Origin: Luzula sylvatica
Taxonomy: Eukaryota; Streptophyta; Magnoliopsida; Poales; Juncaceae
Length of the DNA stretch: 64,000 nt
Reading direction: 5' to 3'
NCBI GenBank assembly: GCA_946800325.1
Contig: OX326961.1
Span: 16,924,215 to 16,988,214, forward strand
The position numbers were made by a program, and so were the translations under genes. Every line of letters begins with the position of its first letter. The stretch's first letter is position 1. The notes beneath the pieces are model-generated. The model made no database searches. It saw only the letters and a list, made by a program, of their open reading frames with translations, and was not told the origin of the DNA. Below are positions 10,982 to 21,171 of the stretch, piece by piece.

Positions 10982-13201
10982 TGAGAGTGAATCTATTCGA
11001 TCCCGGACCCCGCGCAACGAAAGTGAGGGCCCGGTCCGGTTCTCAAATCCGAAGATCACGACATCTTTCCAAGAGTACGACGCAATTGAAGGATAAATCA
11101 TTCCCACGTGAAATTGATCATACTCGAAGGGTTGATCACTTTCTTCCTTAGGTTATACTTTCCTTTTCGTTTGCCCAACAACACGCGCGTCCCATTCCCA
11201 CGCGATTCGACACCGTCAATCGAGAACTCCGTTTTTCTTCAGATTTCGTCTCGTGTTTGATCACAATCGAAGAGCCACAAGCGCGGACTCCTATATCCGT
11301 ATCCACCGTGAGTCGTAGTCTCTCAGTCACACACGCTACTGCCTAGACAAGACGTGTATGAACTTGCTTGATCCGTTTATTCGATTCTCTGACGGAGAAA
11401 ATGTCTTTTCTCCTCTTTTCTCTTTGTCTCTTTGGTCACACTCTTTCAACAACTTGATATAATGTCTGGACTGATTCGATTACTTGGAGGAGAGAAAAAC
11501 ATCATATTTATACTTAATAGGATAATGACAAGTCAAAAGTTATATATCATATATACAAATTCGTGTATACCAATTATACATAAAACAGTTCCAGCAAACA
11601 GCGTTAACAATGCAACTATAGTCCGTTGTAACAGACCCGTATGTATATGACTTCCGTTGTAATGTAATATATGGTCCGTTACAACGGATTAGTTTCTGGA
11701 AATCTGGTTCAACCATGGTTCTGAATATCGGACTCGGACTCGGACTCGGCCGGTCCGGCCGACTCGGGACTCGGCCGGTCAGGCCGACTCGGGACTCGGC
11801 CGATTCGGAGCAGACTCGGGAGAGTCGAAAAAAAAAATCGGACTGTTAGTAAAAAAATCGGAAAAAATATAAATAAATATAAATAAATATTTTAAAAATT
11901 GGTAAACATTAATTTAACTAATACAAACACTAATACTTAAAAAAGATACATGCTATATAAAAGATTATTTCGGGATAAAATGATTGAAAAAATAAATAAA
12001 TTCATGTAAAATTTGTAATATTTTATGATAGAATATTGTATAAAATGTAGTGTGTATAATATAGTTATTTGTAAAGAAAAACATTAATTTTTATAAAATA
12101 ATATATTTGTAATTTTTTACAAAATATAATTATTAATTAATATGATATTTATAGAAATATTATTTTATTTTTATTTTAATTGGAAAAATATTATTTTGTT
12201 AACATTATATTTTTTAACTAACATAGATAGTACCCATGCAAACATTTGAATCTTGTTATTTTATTAATTGGATAAAACAAGAGTAATTTTATCATGCCCC
12301 CTTATTTCCCCAACACATTATTTATTTCATCAATTATAATAATTAATTGGTGATTAATTAACAAAATAATTAACAAAAAGACACTAAATTAACATTTAAT
12401 TATTATTGATTACGAATTGTTAATACATGCGTACTTTAATTATATTTATTAGTTAATTGTTAATGAAGTGTACTTTTGTTAATTATTTTGATGATGAACA
12501 ATTAATTGATGATATAATATAGAGGATGTTGGTGGAAAATGAGGGGACGCATATATGGCCTCATAAAAAAATTTGTGTACTTAATTTCTGCAAAAGTAAG
12601 TGACTTTTATAGATTTGATATTCTATGAATATCCTGAGTAGTCACAAAAATAATCACGTCAAACTTACTACAAAATTACAAACATATAAAACATATAAAT
12701 GAAATGTCCACAAAAGATCCTATCATCTCTCCCATCTCCCCAATGAAGCTTCTTCAGACTTCAACTCTCCCTCCCATGAGATGAAATATGAAAAAAAAAA
12801 CAAAACTCAAAACCCTAGAACTCGTTAGAACTTGGATTTCGACCAGCGATTAACTCAAACCAGCGATTAACTCGACAGTACAGACATCATCTCTTAAGAA
12901 AAAGAAAAAAAAAATTTCGGTGCCTCGGATCCGATTATATCGGGTCAAAATCGGCTCGGTGGCCACCGAGTCCGAGAATATCGGCCGAGTTTTTTTTATC
13001 TCGGCCGATATTACGAACCATGGGTTCAACAACCACCTACATGTCGTTTACAACGCAACATATGGTCCGTTGTAACAGAAGTGTTCCTCGAACTAAAATA
13101 TGTCTAATCTCATTACGCATATTTTGCTTTCCTTGAACACATACTTCCAGGTGTCATTATACGTACACTTTTATCGTTGATCACAAATTGTATTTTCTTC
13201 C
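10982..13201 (-). mobile_element. Copia-type LTR, interrupted by a hAT-like element
   Basis: Minus-strand LTR of the same family as the solo LTR at 38,253-39,232: shared words include GGTCCGGTTC(C/T)CAAAT, GGTACGACGCAATTGAAGG and GTTTGATCACAATCG. It carries GTCCGTTGTAAC/ACAACGGAC palindromic words. Without the nested element at 11,714-13,022 its length is about 0.9 kb. The equivalent in copy B is 36,484-38,175. It abuts Copia RNase H coding sequence on the plus strand at 13,202. The exact ends are approximate and no target-site duplication was found. Confidence 0.65.
11714..13022. mobile_element. hAT-like non-autonomous element, copy A only
   Basis: Terminal inverted repeats CATGGTTCTGAATATCGG and, inverted at the right, CATGGTTCGTAATATCGG. 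It is flanked by an 8-bp target duplication GGTTCAAC (11,706-11,713 and 13,023-13,030). Copy B has the uninterrupted site GGTTCAAT. Eight-base duplications and CA-starting termini fit the hAT superfamily. Ends are rich in GACTCGG/CGGCCGA subrepeats; the interior is AT-rich with no transposase. An end of the same family appears at 19,907. Confidence 0.85.
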
Positions 13202-13603
13202 GTTTCTAGTCGCGGGACCCAACAAAAACAACCAACGGTATCCCGTTCGAGCACTGAAACCTTGTATAAGGCTTTAGCATGTGTTGCTGCTAAAGTCACT
13301 TGGCTTCAGTATCTACTCCATGACCTCTCGTTCTCAACTTCTTCTACTCGTCCAATTATATGGTGTGACAACATCGGAGCAACATTCCTTGCTTCTAATC
13401 TCGTTTTTCATGACAGATCGAAGCACATAAAAATCGATTACCATTTCGACAGAGAAAAGGTCGCTTTTAAACAGCTTGTTGTTCGATTCAGCTGTTCACC
13501 AGACCAATTGGCTACTATTCTGACAAAGGGACTCCCGACGAATCGATTCCTTGCTCTACGTTCCAAGCTGGACGTTTCTCGAGCTCCGTCCAGCTTGCGG
13601 GGG
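13202..13603 (+). pseudogene. Copia RNase H remnant
   Basis: Plus-strand frame with QPTVSRSSTETLYKALA, IIWCDNIGATFLASN, FHDRSKHIKIDYHF and DQLATILTKGLP, the classic C-terminal end of a Copia polyprotein. The frame starts abruptly at the LTR edge and ends at a purine-rich tract (CTTGCGGGGGA) before an LTR-like TGAAAATGG. It is a relic. The copy B equivalent (38,176-38,252 plus 39,233-39,551) has lost 12 bp and is split by a solo LTR. Confidence 0.85.
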
Positions 13604-13975
13604 ATGAAAATGGTTTTAATAGAGTCACTGGAGATATCCGATATCCAGTGAAATTCAAATCTTGTCTTAACCTCAGTTAACGGCTGGCTCTTAAATGGAG
13701 ATCTATAGTTATATTCCCAACGGTTATTTACAGGACCCACTGTCAGCTCTAGCGTCACAATTGATCATGTGTGATGAAGGGCCTGTAGTCCTTCCTGAAA
13801 CATGCAACACGTACTGTTAGATCAAAACAACCCTTCTAATCAGAGCCGTCCATCTTCAACAACATTATCCTCTTGTACGAGCTCAGCAGAGAATAATAAT
13901 TAGTTTGTGTGAAATGGATAGGGGTAATTAAGTGAAATCAATGCACTAATCACTGAATAAATATGATGTAATTAG
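13604..13975 (+). mobile_element. Partial LTR following the Copia remnant
   Basis: Starts TGAAAATGGTTTTAATAG directly after the polypurine-like tract, as a 3' LTR should. It is cut off by the solo LTR at 13,981; the rest of the old element resumes at about 15,659. In copy B it runs on with a hAT-like insertion instead. Confidence 0.55.
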
Positions 13976-13980
13976 TCTAA

Positions 13981-14439
13981 TGATGTGAGGCAAATAAGGC
14001 ACAAATTTGATGCTTAATTTGGGGATTTTAGCCCTTGTGAAGAACAATTCTATATACTTTATTAATCATATTTGAGATAACATGAATATTTCTTCACTAA
14101 GTGTGTTTTATTGCTTAATCACAGGAATTAGAAGGAATTTCTGGGAATTTGGAGAGTGTAGTTGTCTCCAACACGTCAAGGGGAGTGAAAACGATATATT
14201 ACACCGATATATTCGGTGCATGAATGAGACGGGAGGCAAACAATTATCATGAAACAAACTTACACAAAAGTCTACACGAAAACCACTCAATCCTTAGCCC
14301 TTATCCTGCCCACCTACCTTTGGTGGGAATTACCTACTTATCCCCAATCCCCTCCACCAACTCGTGGCCAATAAGAAGACTCCATGAGTGCTATAAATAT
14401 GACCACGAGGGCCACGAGTTTGGTACGCTTTTTTACGCC

Positions 14440-14476
<37 letters not shown>

Positions 14477-15658
14477 GCAAGTCCAAGAACTTTCAAGAAC
14501 ACGCAAGAATTGCAACTACGAACGATAATTTTCTAAGATCGATCACCGAATAGAAGCTCACTTCATTCGGTGAATCGGTTTACACTTCGGCTAAGGAAAA
14601 GTTGTGGAATTAGGATGAAACTTATTTCATTCGAACTTTCACAAGCAAGGAGTCGAGCTTTCTCGGCGTGATTGGTTGAAATCTTCTTTTCAATCGACCT
14701 TTGCACATCTCGAGCCCACCCAACCGGTACGAAGCTCACTTCTATTGGCGGGTGGATCGGTACGGAAGGAAATTGTTGGGCGCGTTGACTAGCTCTCTAG
14801 CATCTCGAACAACAAGGAAGGCACTCAAGACGAGACTCGGAGCTCTCTTCATCTCTCTAGGTGTTTTCCTTCCTTTCTTGCATTTCTTGTAGCATAAAAT
14901 TACTTGGATTTATGTGAATCTCTTTTCTCGTTTGAATCTTTTGTTGCTTGAATGAATCCTTGTTAATTGTTTGAATTGTTCTTGTTTGAATCGAAATCTT
15001 GTTCACAATTTGCTCTTAGTATGATTTTTGTCCATTAATTACTGTTTCAACTTAGTTCATTGTTCCTTAATTCAATCATTAATCTTTCCTTTCAATACAA
15101 TCCTTAAGTCAAATAATAAACCAGAATTCCAGTGAATACTCCGTTGTAACGGAACTCATACTGCGTTGTAACGGACTTGGTGGTTAGTACTTGATTTTCA
15201 GTCTGTTGAGACTCCGTTGTAACGTAGTTTATGTCCGTTGTAACGGACTAGTGGAGTTAAGCACTCGTGATTACTCTTAACAGTCCGTTGTAACGGAGTA
15301 TTAGGTCCGTTGTAACGGATCCACCAATCCGTTGTAACGCTACTCCTATCCGTTATAACGGACTACCTCTTTCCGTTATAACGGAATACTCTCCGTTGTA
15401 ACGGACGTTCATATCCATCTCTACGCTAGACATAACCCTAATGTCCGTTGTAACGGAACTTAATTCCGTTGTAACGGACTATCTTCTGTGAATTTTCTTC
15501 GTTATTTCTCATCCATTTTGATCCAAATTTTGACGCAATTGCTCCCCGTGGAACGAATCTATACATTTGCCACTGTACAAACTTAGATTACAAATTTTGT
15601 TGATTGTTCGGGATTTTAACACAACGACATATTAAACACGCCAAAAACCCGCTCATCA
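13981..15658 (+). mobile_element. Solo LTR, copy A only, with palindrome array
   Basis: Begins TGATGTGAGGC and ends GCTCATCA (TG...CA), flanked by the 5-bp duplication TCTAA (13,976-13,980 and 15,659-15,663). Copy B shows the empty site AGTCTAATCAATG at about 40,492. It has a candidate TATA box at 14,393-14,401 (CTATAAATA) followed by a (CT)n tract. From 15,139 to 15,480 there are about 12 copies of TCCGTTGTAACGGA or near variants. No internal coding region remains, so it is a recombined solo LTR inserted after the duplication. Confidence 0.88.
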
Positions 15659-15898
15659 TCTAATCAATGAAAATTACACAAAACTTTCAGATCTAGTTCT
15701 TCTTCTTCTTCTCTTGGATTTATCATTAAATATTACGGACATACAAATTAGCTCTTGCTTGCTATTCACTTAATTGCCACCATGAATTACAGTAAACAAA
15801 CGAACAAATAAACTAAACGCCGACAAAACATTAAAAAAAGGTCCAGTTTAAGGCTTGACCAATTAACATACAAGTTCCATGTCATCCCAAATTTTTCT
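15659..15898. other. 3' flank of GLP1
   Basis: Short downstream region of the GLP1 gene, AT-rich. It contains the block CCACCATGAATTACAGTAAACAAAC, which recurs in the 3' flank of all eight GLP genes and so is part of the original duplicated gene unit (probably 3' UTR). No precise polyadenylation site can be fixed. Confidence 0.6.
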
Positions 15899-17984
15899 TT
15901 ACTTCTTTTTGGGTGCGAGCTTTGCTTTGATACCTTCAACCTGGTAGTTATCAAGCTGGAATGCTTTGGAGAGAACGTCATCGCTGACAGTAGGACTTGA
16001 CGTAAAGAGCGTCAAAGCGATGGATTGTGTACCCTGCAACTGGCTGTTGAAGGCAGCTATAATCGAAGCTGGTGTGCAGCCACTGTTCTTTTGGAAATGG
16101 ACGAGGCCACGAGGGAAAACAAACACATCTCCCTTGGTTATAGTCTTCGAGATTAGCACATTGGCCGTGGTGATGAAGCCCACATCTAGGGTTCCGTCAA
16201 GCACGAAGGCAATCTCGGTGGCACGAGGATGGGTGTGTGGTGGGTTGATGCCTCCAACTGCGAAATCAGCACGGGCCATGGATACACCGAGTGTGTTTAG
16301 ACCGGGGATCTTCTCCACGTTTGCGGGGGTCACTAATGACCCCATCAGGTTTGTTGTGTTTCCTGCGGTAGCCAAACCCTTGAAGTAAAAATCATCGGCT
16401 GTGACGGTTTTCTTGCATGGGAAACCATTCACCTTCATCGCTGCGTGTAATTCAGTCAGATTAATTTTTTCAAACGAGTATATGTGAATGATATGATAGG
16501 AAAAAATTGTTGTTCTAAGATAAAATTTAAAACTTGCGCTATGTACGGATGGTCCATGTTAAAAGAAATCTGTATTAAACAAAATTACGTTTAATATATG
16601 TTTAGTTTAACACGGATTATATACGCATAATACTTGTAACGTAAATTGTGTTGAACTACTCTCTAATCGCAATTATGTGTCTAATTAAGGGCAAGAAATA
16701 ATTTTCAATTTCATTTGATATCTATAGTCTCTACACATAAAGACTCAACCTGAGGAGTGGTTAAAATGAAAGAAATAATCTACTTGGGGCTGTCAACGGT
16801 TCGGACAATGATCATACCATATCTATATTCGTATATTTTTCGAATACGGATCCGGATACGAAAGAATCTGGATACAATTCGGACATTAAACAGATACGGA
16901 TACGATTCGAATATTATCGGATATGAATATGGATACGAATAATATTCGAATATTAAAACGAATATTATGATGTCATGATATAATATTATTTTTAAAACGT
17001 ATATTAAAATTGATAATATTCTTGATAATTTTGTAATTTAAAAAAAATAATATAATAAAAAATATATTACATTATAAATTAATATAAAAGTGAGACGAAA
17101 AAAGAAAGAAATTTGGAGAAAGAAAAACTTATAGTCTATAGTTGTGCCATCGAAAAATGAAATAGAATTATTTTTCTATTAGATATTAATATGAAACGAA
17201 ATAAAATATTGTGTATCGAGTGAAACTAAGTTTTTTACTGTTAAATATTATTATGAATTAAAATATAATTATTGTTAATTGAATATCCTATGAATGAGAT
17301 CATGATTTCAACAAAAACAGTATCCGTTTATAAACTTTGTTTGGATCCAGATAGTATCCGGATCTATCAAAAATTTAACTCTTAGATTTGAATTTGTAGT
17401 CGTAAAATTAGATTGGTTATGAATCGGATCCGTTCGGATCCGGATTTTTTTTTTTGGATATGGTTCCGGCAATATTTGCCCATTGACATTTCTAAATCTA
17501 CTCGATGCAACAAGTTCCAGATTTGACTCAGAACTATAAATGTAGAAATAAGAGTATTTTGATAAAGAGTACTGACTTATATTTTTTGGAACTCTCTCCC
17601 CACGAAGATTGATGACGTGACGTAGTTTGCCGTGGTTTTCAAACATTTATTTTAATATTTTAATTTATGATTTAGGTATCTTAATTTATATATAGTTCGA
17701 CAATTAATTAAAGTATCAAAAACAATAACATAACAAAAATAATAATATAGAAAAATTATTGGAGGAGAATGAACAATGTACATAAATTTCAATTCCCCCT
17801 CTCACAGAACCATCTCATACGAGGATGCCACATTTTTATCAACAAAAAAAAACTCACTATTCTTATACTTACTTGAAGTGAGATCGGCGACGCAAATATC
17901 TTGAAGCATATCGGGATCAGATGCATAGATGGAAGGGATAACCGAAAATATGGCAAGAAACAAGAAACAATTTCGCATAGCCAT
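15899..17984 (-). CDS. Germin-like protein 1 (two exons)
   Basis: Spliced from exon 1 (17,873-17,984, donor CAA|GTAAGTAT) and exon 2 (15,899-16,440, acceptor ACGCAG|CG), 217 aa. Residues 1-21 are a signal peptide (start MAMRNCFLFL, cut after IYA). Cys31 and Cys46 should form the germin disulfide. The cupin has box 1 GGINPPHTHPRATEIAFVLD (His106, His108, Glu113) and box 2 GDVFVFPRGLVHFQKN (His152), the usual manganese ligands. NTT at residue 65 is an N-glycosylation site absent from GLP2-4; Cys159 replaces a Tyr. KGD precedes box 2. The protein is expected in the apoplast as a hexamer; superoxide dismutase or another activity cannot be told from sequence. The 1,432-bp intron holds a hAT-like MITE. 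AATAAATATT at 18,061-18,070 is a possible TATA box. Length fits subfamily 1 GLPs. Confidence 0.95.
16785..17494. mobile_element. hAT-like MITE in GLP1 intron
   Basis: 710 bp, starting TGGGGCTGTCAACGG and ending CCCATTGACATTTCTA (imperfect inverted termini). It is flanked by the perfect 8-bp duplication AATCTACT (16,777-16,784 and 17,495-17,502). Ends are rich in GGATCCGGATACG words; the centre is AT-rich and non-coding. It is present at the same place in GLP5, so it is older than the large duplication. Confidence 0.85.
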
Positions 17985-18011
17985 GGCTTGATCTCTTTAC
18001 TACCAATACCA

Positions 18012-18016
<5 letters not shown>

Positions 18017-18052
<36 letters not shown>
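18017..18052. repeat. (GA)n microsatellite upstream of GLP1
   Basis: 36 bp of GA, starting 33 bp upstream of the GLP1 start codon. It would be a CT tract in the 5' UTR or core promoter of the gene. The copy B equivalent is 48 bp (42,850-42,897). Confidence 0.9.
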
Positions 18053-18056
<4 letters not shown>

Positions 18057-18982
18057 ATGTAATATTTATTAGGGTTGAGACGTGAAAGAGTTGACCTGAC
18101 AACATATCATAATTATATAAAGAATGGGGGCTTCTATCATACACCCCTTTCCTTATCATACATCCATTTTCAATTAATGTTTAACTAAATTGGAATTTGT
18201 TGTTGTTCATTTAAACAAAAATCTCCATAAAAAATAAATTTTATGATACACCTTTTTACAAATATTATTAATTGCTAAAATACCCAAAATACCCTTGTAA
18301 AAGGGTGTATGATAGAACTTCCCATAAAGAATATACATAATGTGAATTAATGACAAAAAAAGTTCTAAAGAATCAAGAGCATCAGTTTGACTATACTTGA
18401 TCAATGGATGTGAAGTGGCACTTGGCAGATCACTTAGTTTAACCATCTCATAATTTTGAATTGGTTTGTTAGTTTGCATGGTTTTGCTATAACGTAGAAA
18501 CTTCCTAGAGAGCACAAAAAAATTCGGGAAATCTTAATTTAATATTTCTTTATATTAAATGGAGAAAAAATTCATGTATTCTCCATCCATTAATTTCAAT
18601 AATACTTGAATCAACAATTTTTTTAACATATGAATTTTTTTGTTTCATACTCAACCAACTCAACAAACTGAACTATGAATCTATTGACATTCGTAACTTA
18701 ATTGAAGATGGTGAGTAAGAAACAGATTTCATAGATAAAATGCTGAAGGAAACAAAGCACAAAGCTCATTGCAAGAAAACCTCAAAAAAATAGTGACAGA
18801 TCGCAGCCATCATCAATGGAGAAAAAGAGAACAAGGAAGACTAGAAATGGTGAGTGAGGCGTAACATGGGGACAACGGTGAGAACAAATGCATGTGCCTG
18901 GTCCACATACACCAGGTGCCTTTCTCCACTCACCATAAATTATGCACCGATACACTACTTGAAGTTAAAAGAGAGTTCCAAC
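18053..18982. other. GLP1 upstream region, no gene seen
   Basis: AT-rich flank. The word GGCAGATCACTTAGTTTAA near 18,425 recurs upstream of GLP2, GLP3 and GLP4, so this is shared ancestral promoter-side DNA. Small open frames here have no coding character. Confidence 0.6.
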
Positions 18983-19479
18983 TTACACTATGCCCATATT
19001 TTAAAAATCAAACTGTATTGTATCGGATGTTCTGTATCGGATATCGATACTCGTCGGATATTCGTCTCGGATACGTATCGGATATTTTACGTGACGTATT
19101 CGAATATTTTATTCTAAAATAATAACTGATACTTCTCGAATACTTACGAATATTTGTCGAATATTTATAACCATCAATATGTACACTTGAAAAAAAAAAA
19201 CAAAAAATTTAAATCGAAATAAATGAGTAACACATATAAATAAATAACTAAAAATACAATAAATATTTACTTAATATAAAGTTATTTCTATAATAACAAA
19301 ATTTTGGTATATTTAGAGTCAAAACATAATATATATATATATATATTATAATTAATAAAATACTAAAATATTATATTTAAGAGCCGTATCGTATCCTATG
19401 TTTTTTTTTTAAAACTATCATATCGCCATATCCGTATCGTATCGGATACGATACCCGTATTTGTATTCGTACAACGTAG
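18983..19479. mobile_element. hAT-like MITE of the GGATAC family
   Basis: Bounded by the perfect 8-bp duplication GTTCCAAC (18,975-18,982 and 19,480-19,487). The right end, inverted, reads CTACGTTGTACGAATAC, close to the CTATGTTGCACGGATAC terminus of the copy B element at 39,708. Interior ends are packed with CGTATCGGATACGATACC words. The left terminus is degenerate. It is present in both copies (43,888-44,381), hence pre-duplication. Confidence 0.8.
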
Positions 19480-20206
19480 GTTCCAACACAGGCTTTTGGT
19501 CAAAGAAAGTGGAATTAGCTAGTTTTTGTATTATCTGTTTTCGGATTTAAACGTGTAAATAGCCGGTTATTTTGGGTATTTCTGTATGACATTTTTAGAT
19601 ATTGTTTACATGATATTTTTTACTTATTGTTTATTTAATATAAGTTTCATTTCATAAGATTAATTATTATCATTTTTTTAAAACAATTTATATAATTTTT
19701 TTATTTTGTAACGGTTTCTTTTTTTTTTATCAAAATCCAATTTATTAGATACAATACACACATATAAATGCAATATATATTTAAAAACCAAAAAATTATA
19801 TACTTTTTCCAAATGTCCTATAATTTTTTTTGACGCGTTCGAGTCTCGTCCGAATCGGTCGAGTACCACTGAACCAGCCGGATCCGAATCCGATATTTAG
19901 AACCATGGTATATATCATGTATATATCGCCTTTTGATAAGCATGGTTGGACATGTCTCGTGGTTGAATAGTCTTGGAGAAGAAAAATAAACAAAATCATG
20001 CATGACATGAAATTTCCTTTAATAAAGAGATATTATCATATCATGTCCTTACAAATTATTTATTGATTTCTCGTCGTCTTATTGCCACAATGAATTACAG
20101 TAAACAAACAATCAAAACACCGACAACACATTAAAAAAAATTAAGTCCATATCAACGAGGTCACACCAACTAAGAAAGCAAGTTCCATGCCACCCCTAAT
20201 TTTTCT
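19480..20206. other. Spacer between MITE and GLP2; another hAT-like end
   Basis: At 19,890-19,907 the sequence ends CCGATATTTAGAACCATG, the inverted terminus of the CATGGTTC hAT-like family seen at 11,714. Its other end was not located. From about 19,935 the GLP 3' flank begins (AAGCATGGTTGGACATG...AATGAATTACAGTAAACAAAC). Confidence 0.6.
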
Positions 20207-21090
20207 CTAGTTCTTTTTGGGAGCAAGCTTTGCCTTGATACCTTCGACCTGGTAGTTGTCAATCTGGAATGCTTTGGCGAGGATATCATCGCTAACAGGA
20301 GGAGCCGACGTAAAGAGCGTTAAAGCGATGGATTGTGTACCCTGCAACTGGCTGTTAAAGGCGGCTATGACCGAAGCCGGTGCGTAGCCACTGTTCTTTT
20401 GGAAATGGACGAGGCCACGAGGAAAAACAAAGACTTCACCTTTGTTAATCGTCTTTGAAATAAGCACATTGTCAGTGGTGATGAAGCCCACATCTAGGGT
20501 TCCCTCGAGAACGAAAACGATCTCGGTTCCACGAGGATGGGTGTGCGGTGGGTTGATGCCTCCGACTGCGTAATCAATACGGGCCATCGATACACCGAGT
20601 GTGTTTAGACCGGGGATCGCCATCACGTTCGCGCCGGTCACTACTGACCCCATTAGATTTTCCGTGTTTCCTGCATTTGCCAAACCCTTGAAGAAAAAAT
20701 CATCGGCTGAGAAGTTTGCCTTGCACGGGAAACCATTCACCTTCACCGCTGCGTGAAATTAATTCAATCAGATTGGTTACATCAAACGAAGTACATGTGA
20801 ATGCAATATATTATAGGGAAAAAATAGTTGTGTGAAAATAAATCTCTTATTTATGACACAATTAAATGTAACATGTAATTTCATTTAATACGTGCTATGT
20901 TTAGCACTGTCGGTCATAAACGCATAAGATTTTTCGGAAAGTTTAATGGGGATCAAGCATTGCTACTCTTAAACTTACCTGCAGTGGAATCAGCAACGCA
21001 AATATCTTGGAGCATGTCAGGATCATTAGCATAGACGGAAGAGATAGCCGCAAAGACGGCAAGAAAGAGGAAACAAGTTTTCATAGCCAT
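20207..21090 (-). CDS. Germin-like protein 2 (two exons)
   Basis: Exon 1 is 20,979-21,090 (donor GCAG|GTAAGT). Exon 2 is 20,207-20,748 (acceptor CACGCAG|CG). The junction codon gives ...STA-A-VKVNGFPCK; exon 2 has no in-frame ATG at its start (residue 39 is Val), which confirms that splicing is needed. 217 aa with signal peptide 1-21 (cleavage after VYA), Cys31/Cys46, His106, His108, Glu113 and His152. Where GLP1 has the glycosylation site NTT, this has NTE, so no site. KGE replaces KGD before box 2. The intron is compact, 230 bp. It is one of the second GLP subtype, with GLP3 and GLP4. Expected location and chemistry as for other GLPs: secreted manganese cupin, activity unproven. Confidence 0.95.
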
Positions 21091-21161
21091 TGTTTTGATC
21101 TTTTTTTCTTGTATGAGATTAAGAAAGAGATTTGAGATGAAATGATAACAAGTATAGGCAG

Positions 21162-21171
21162 CTATTTATTA
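21162..21171 (-). promoter_or_regulatory. Candidate TATA box, GLP2
   Basis: TAATAAATAG on the minus strand, about 72-81 bp upstream of the ATG, followed by GCTGCCTATACTTG. The same element and spacing are kept at GLP3, 4, 6, 7 and 8. Prediction from position and conservation only. Confidence 0.4.

Noticed and set aside
15966..16388. 140-codon plus-strand frame opposite GLP1 exon 2 (and the same opposite GLP5)
   Set aside because: Antisense shadow of a conserved cupin exon; no independent signal.
20207..20746. Intronless GLP starting at exon 2
   Set aside because: The apparent Met is a GTG codon in GLP2-4 and the frame lacks signal peptide and first cysteine; a good acceptor and exon 1 with matching phase lie upstream.
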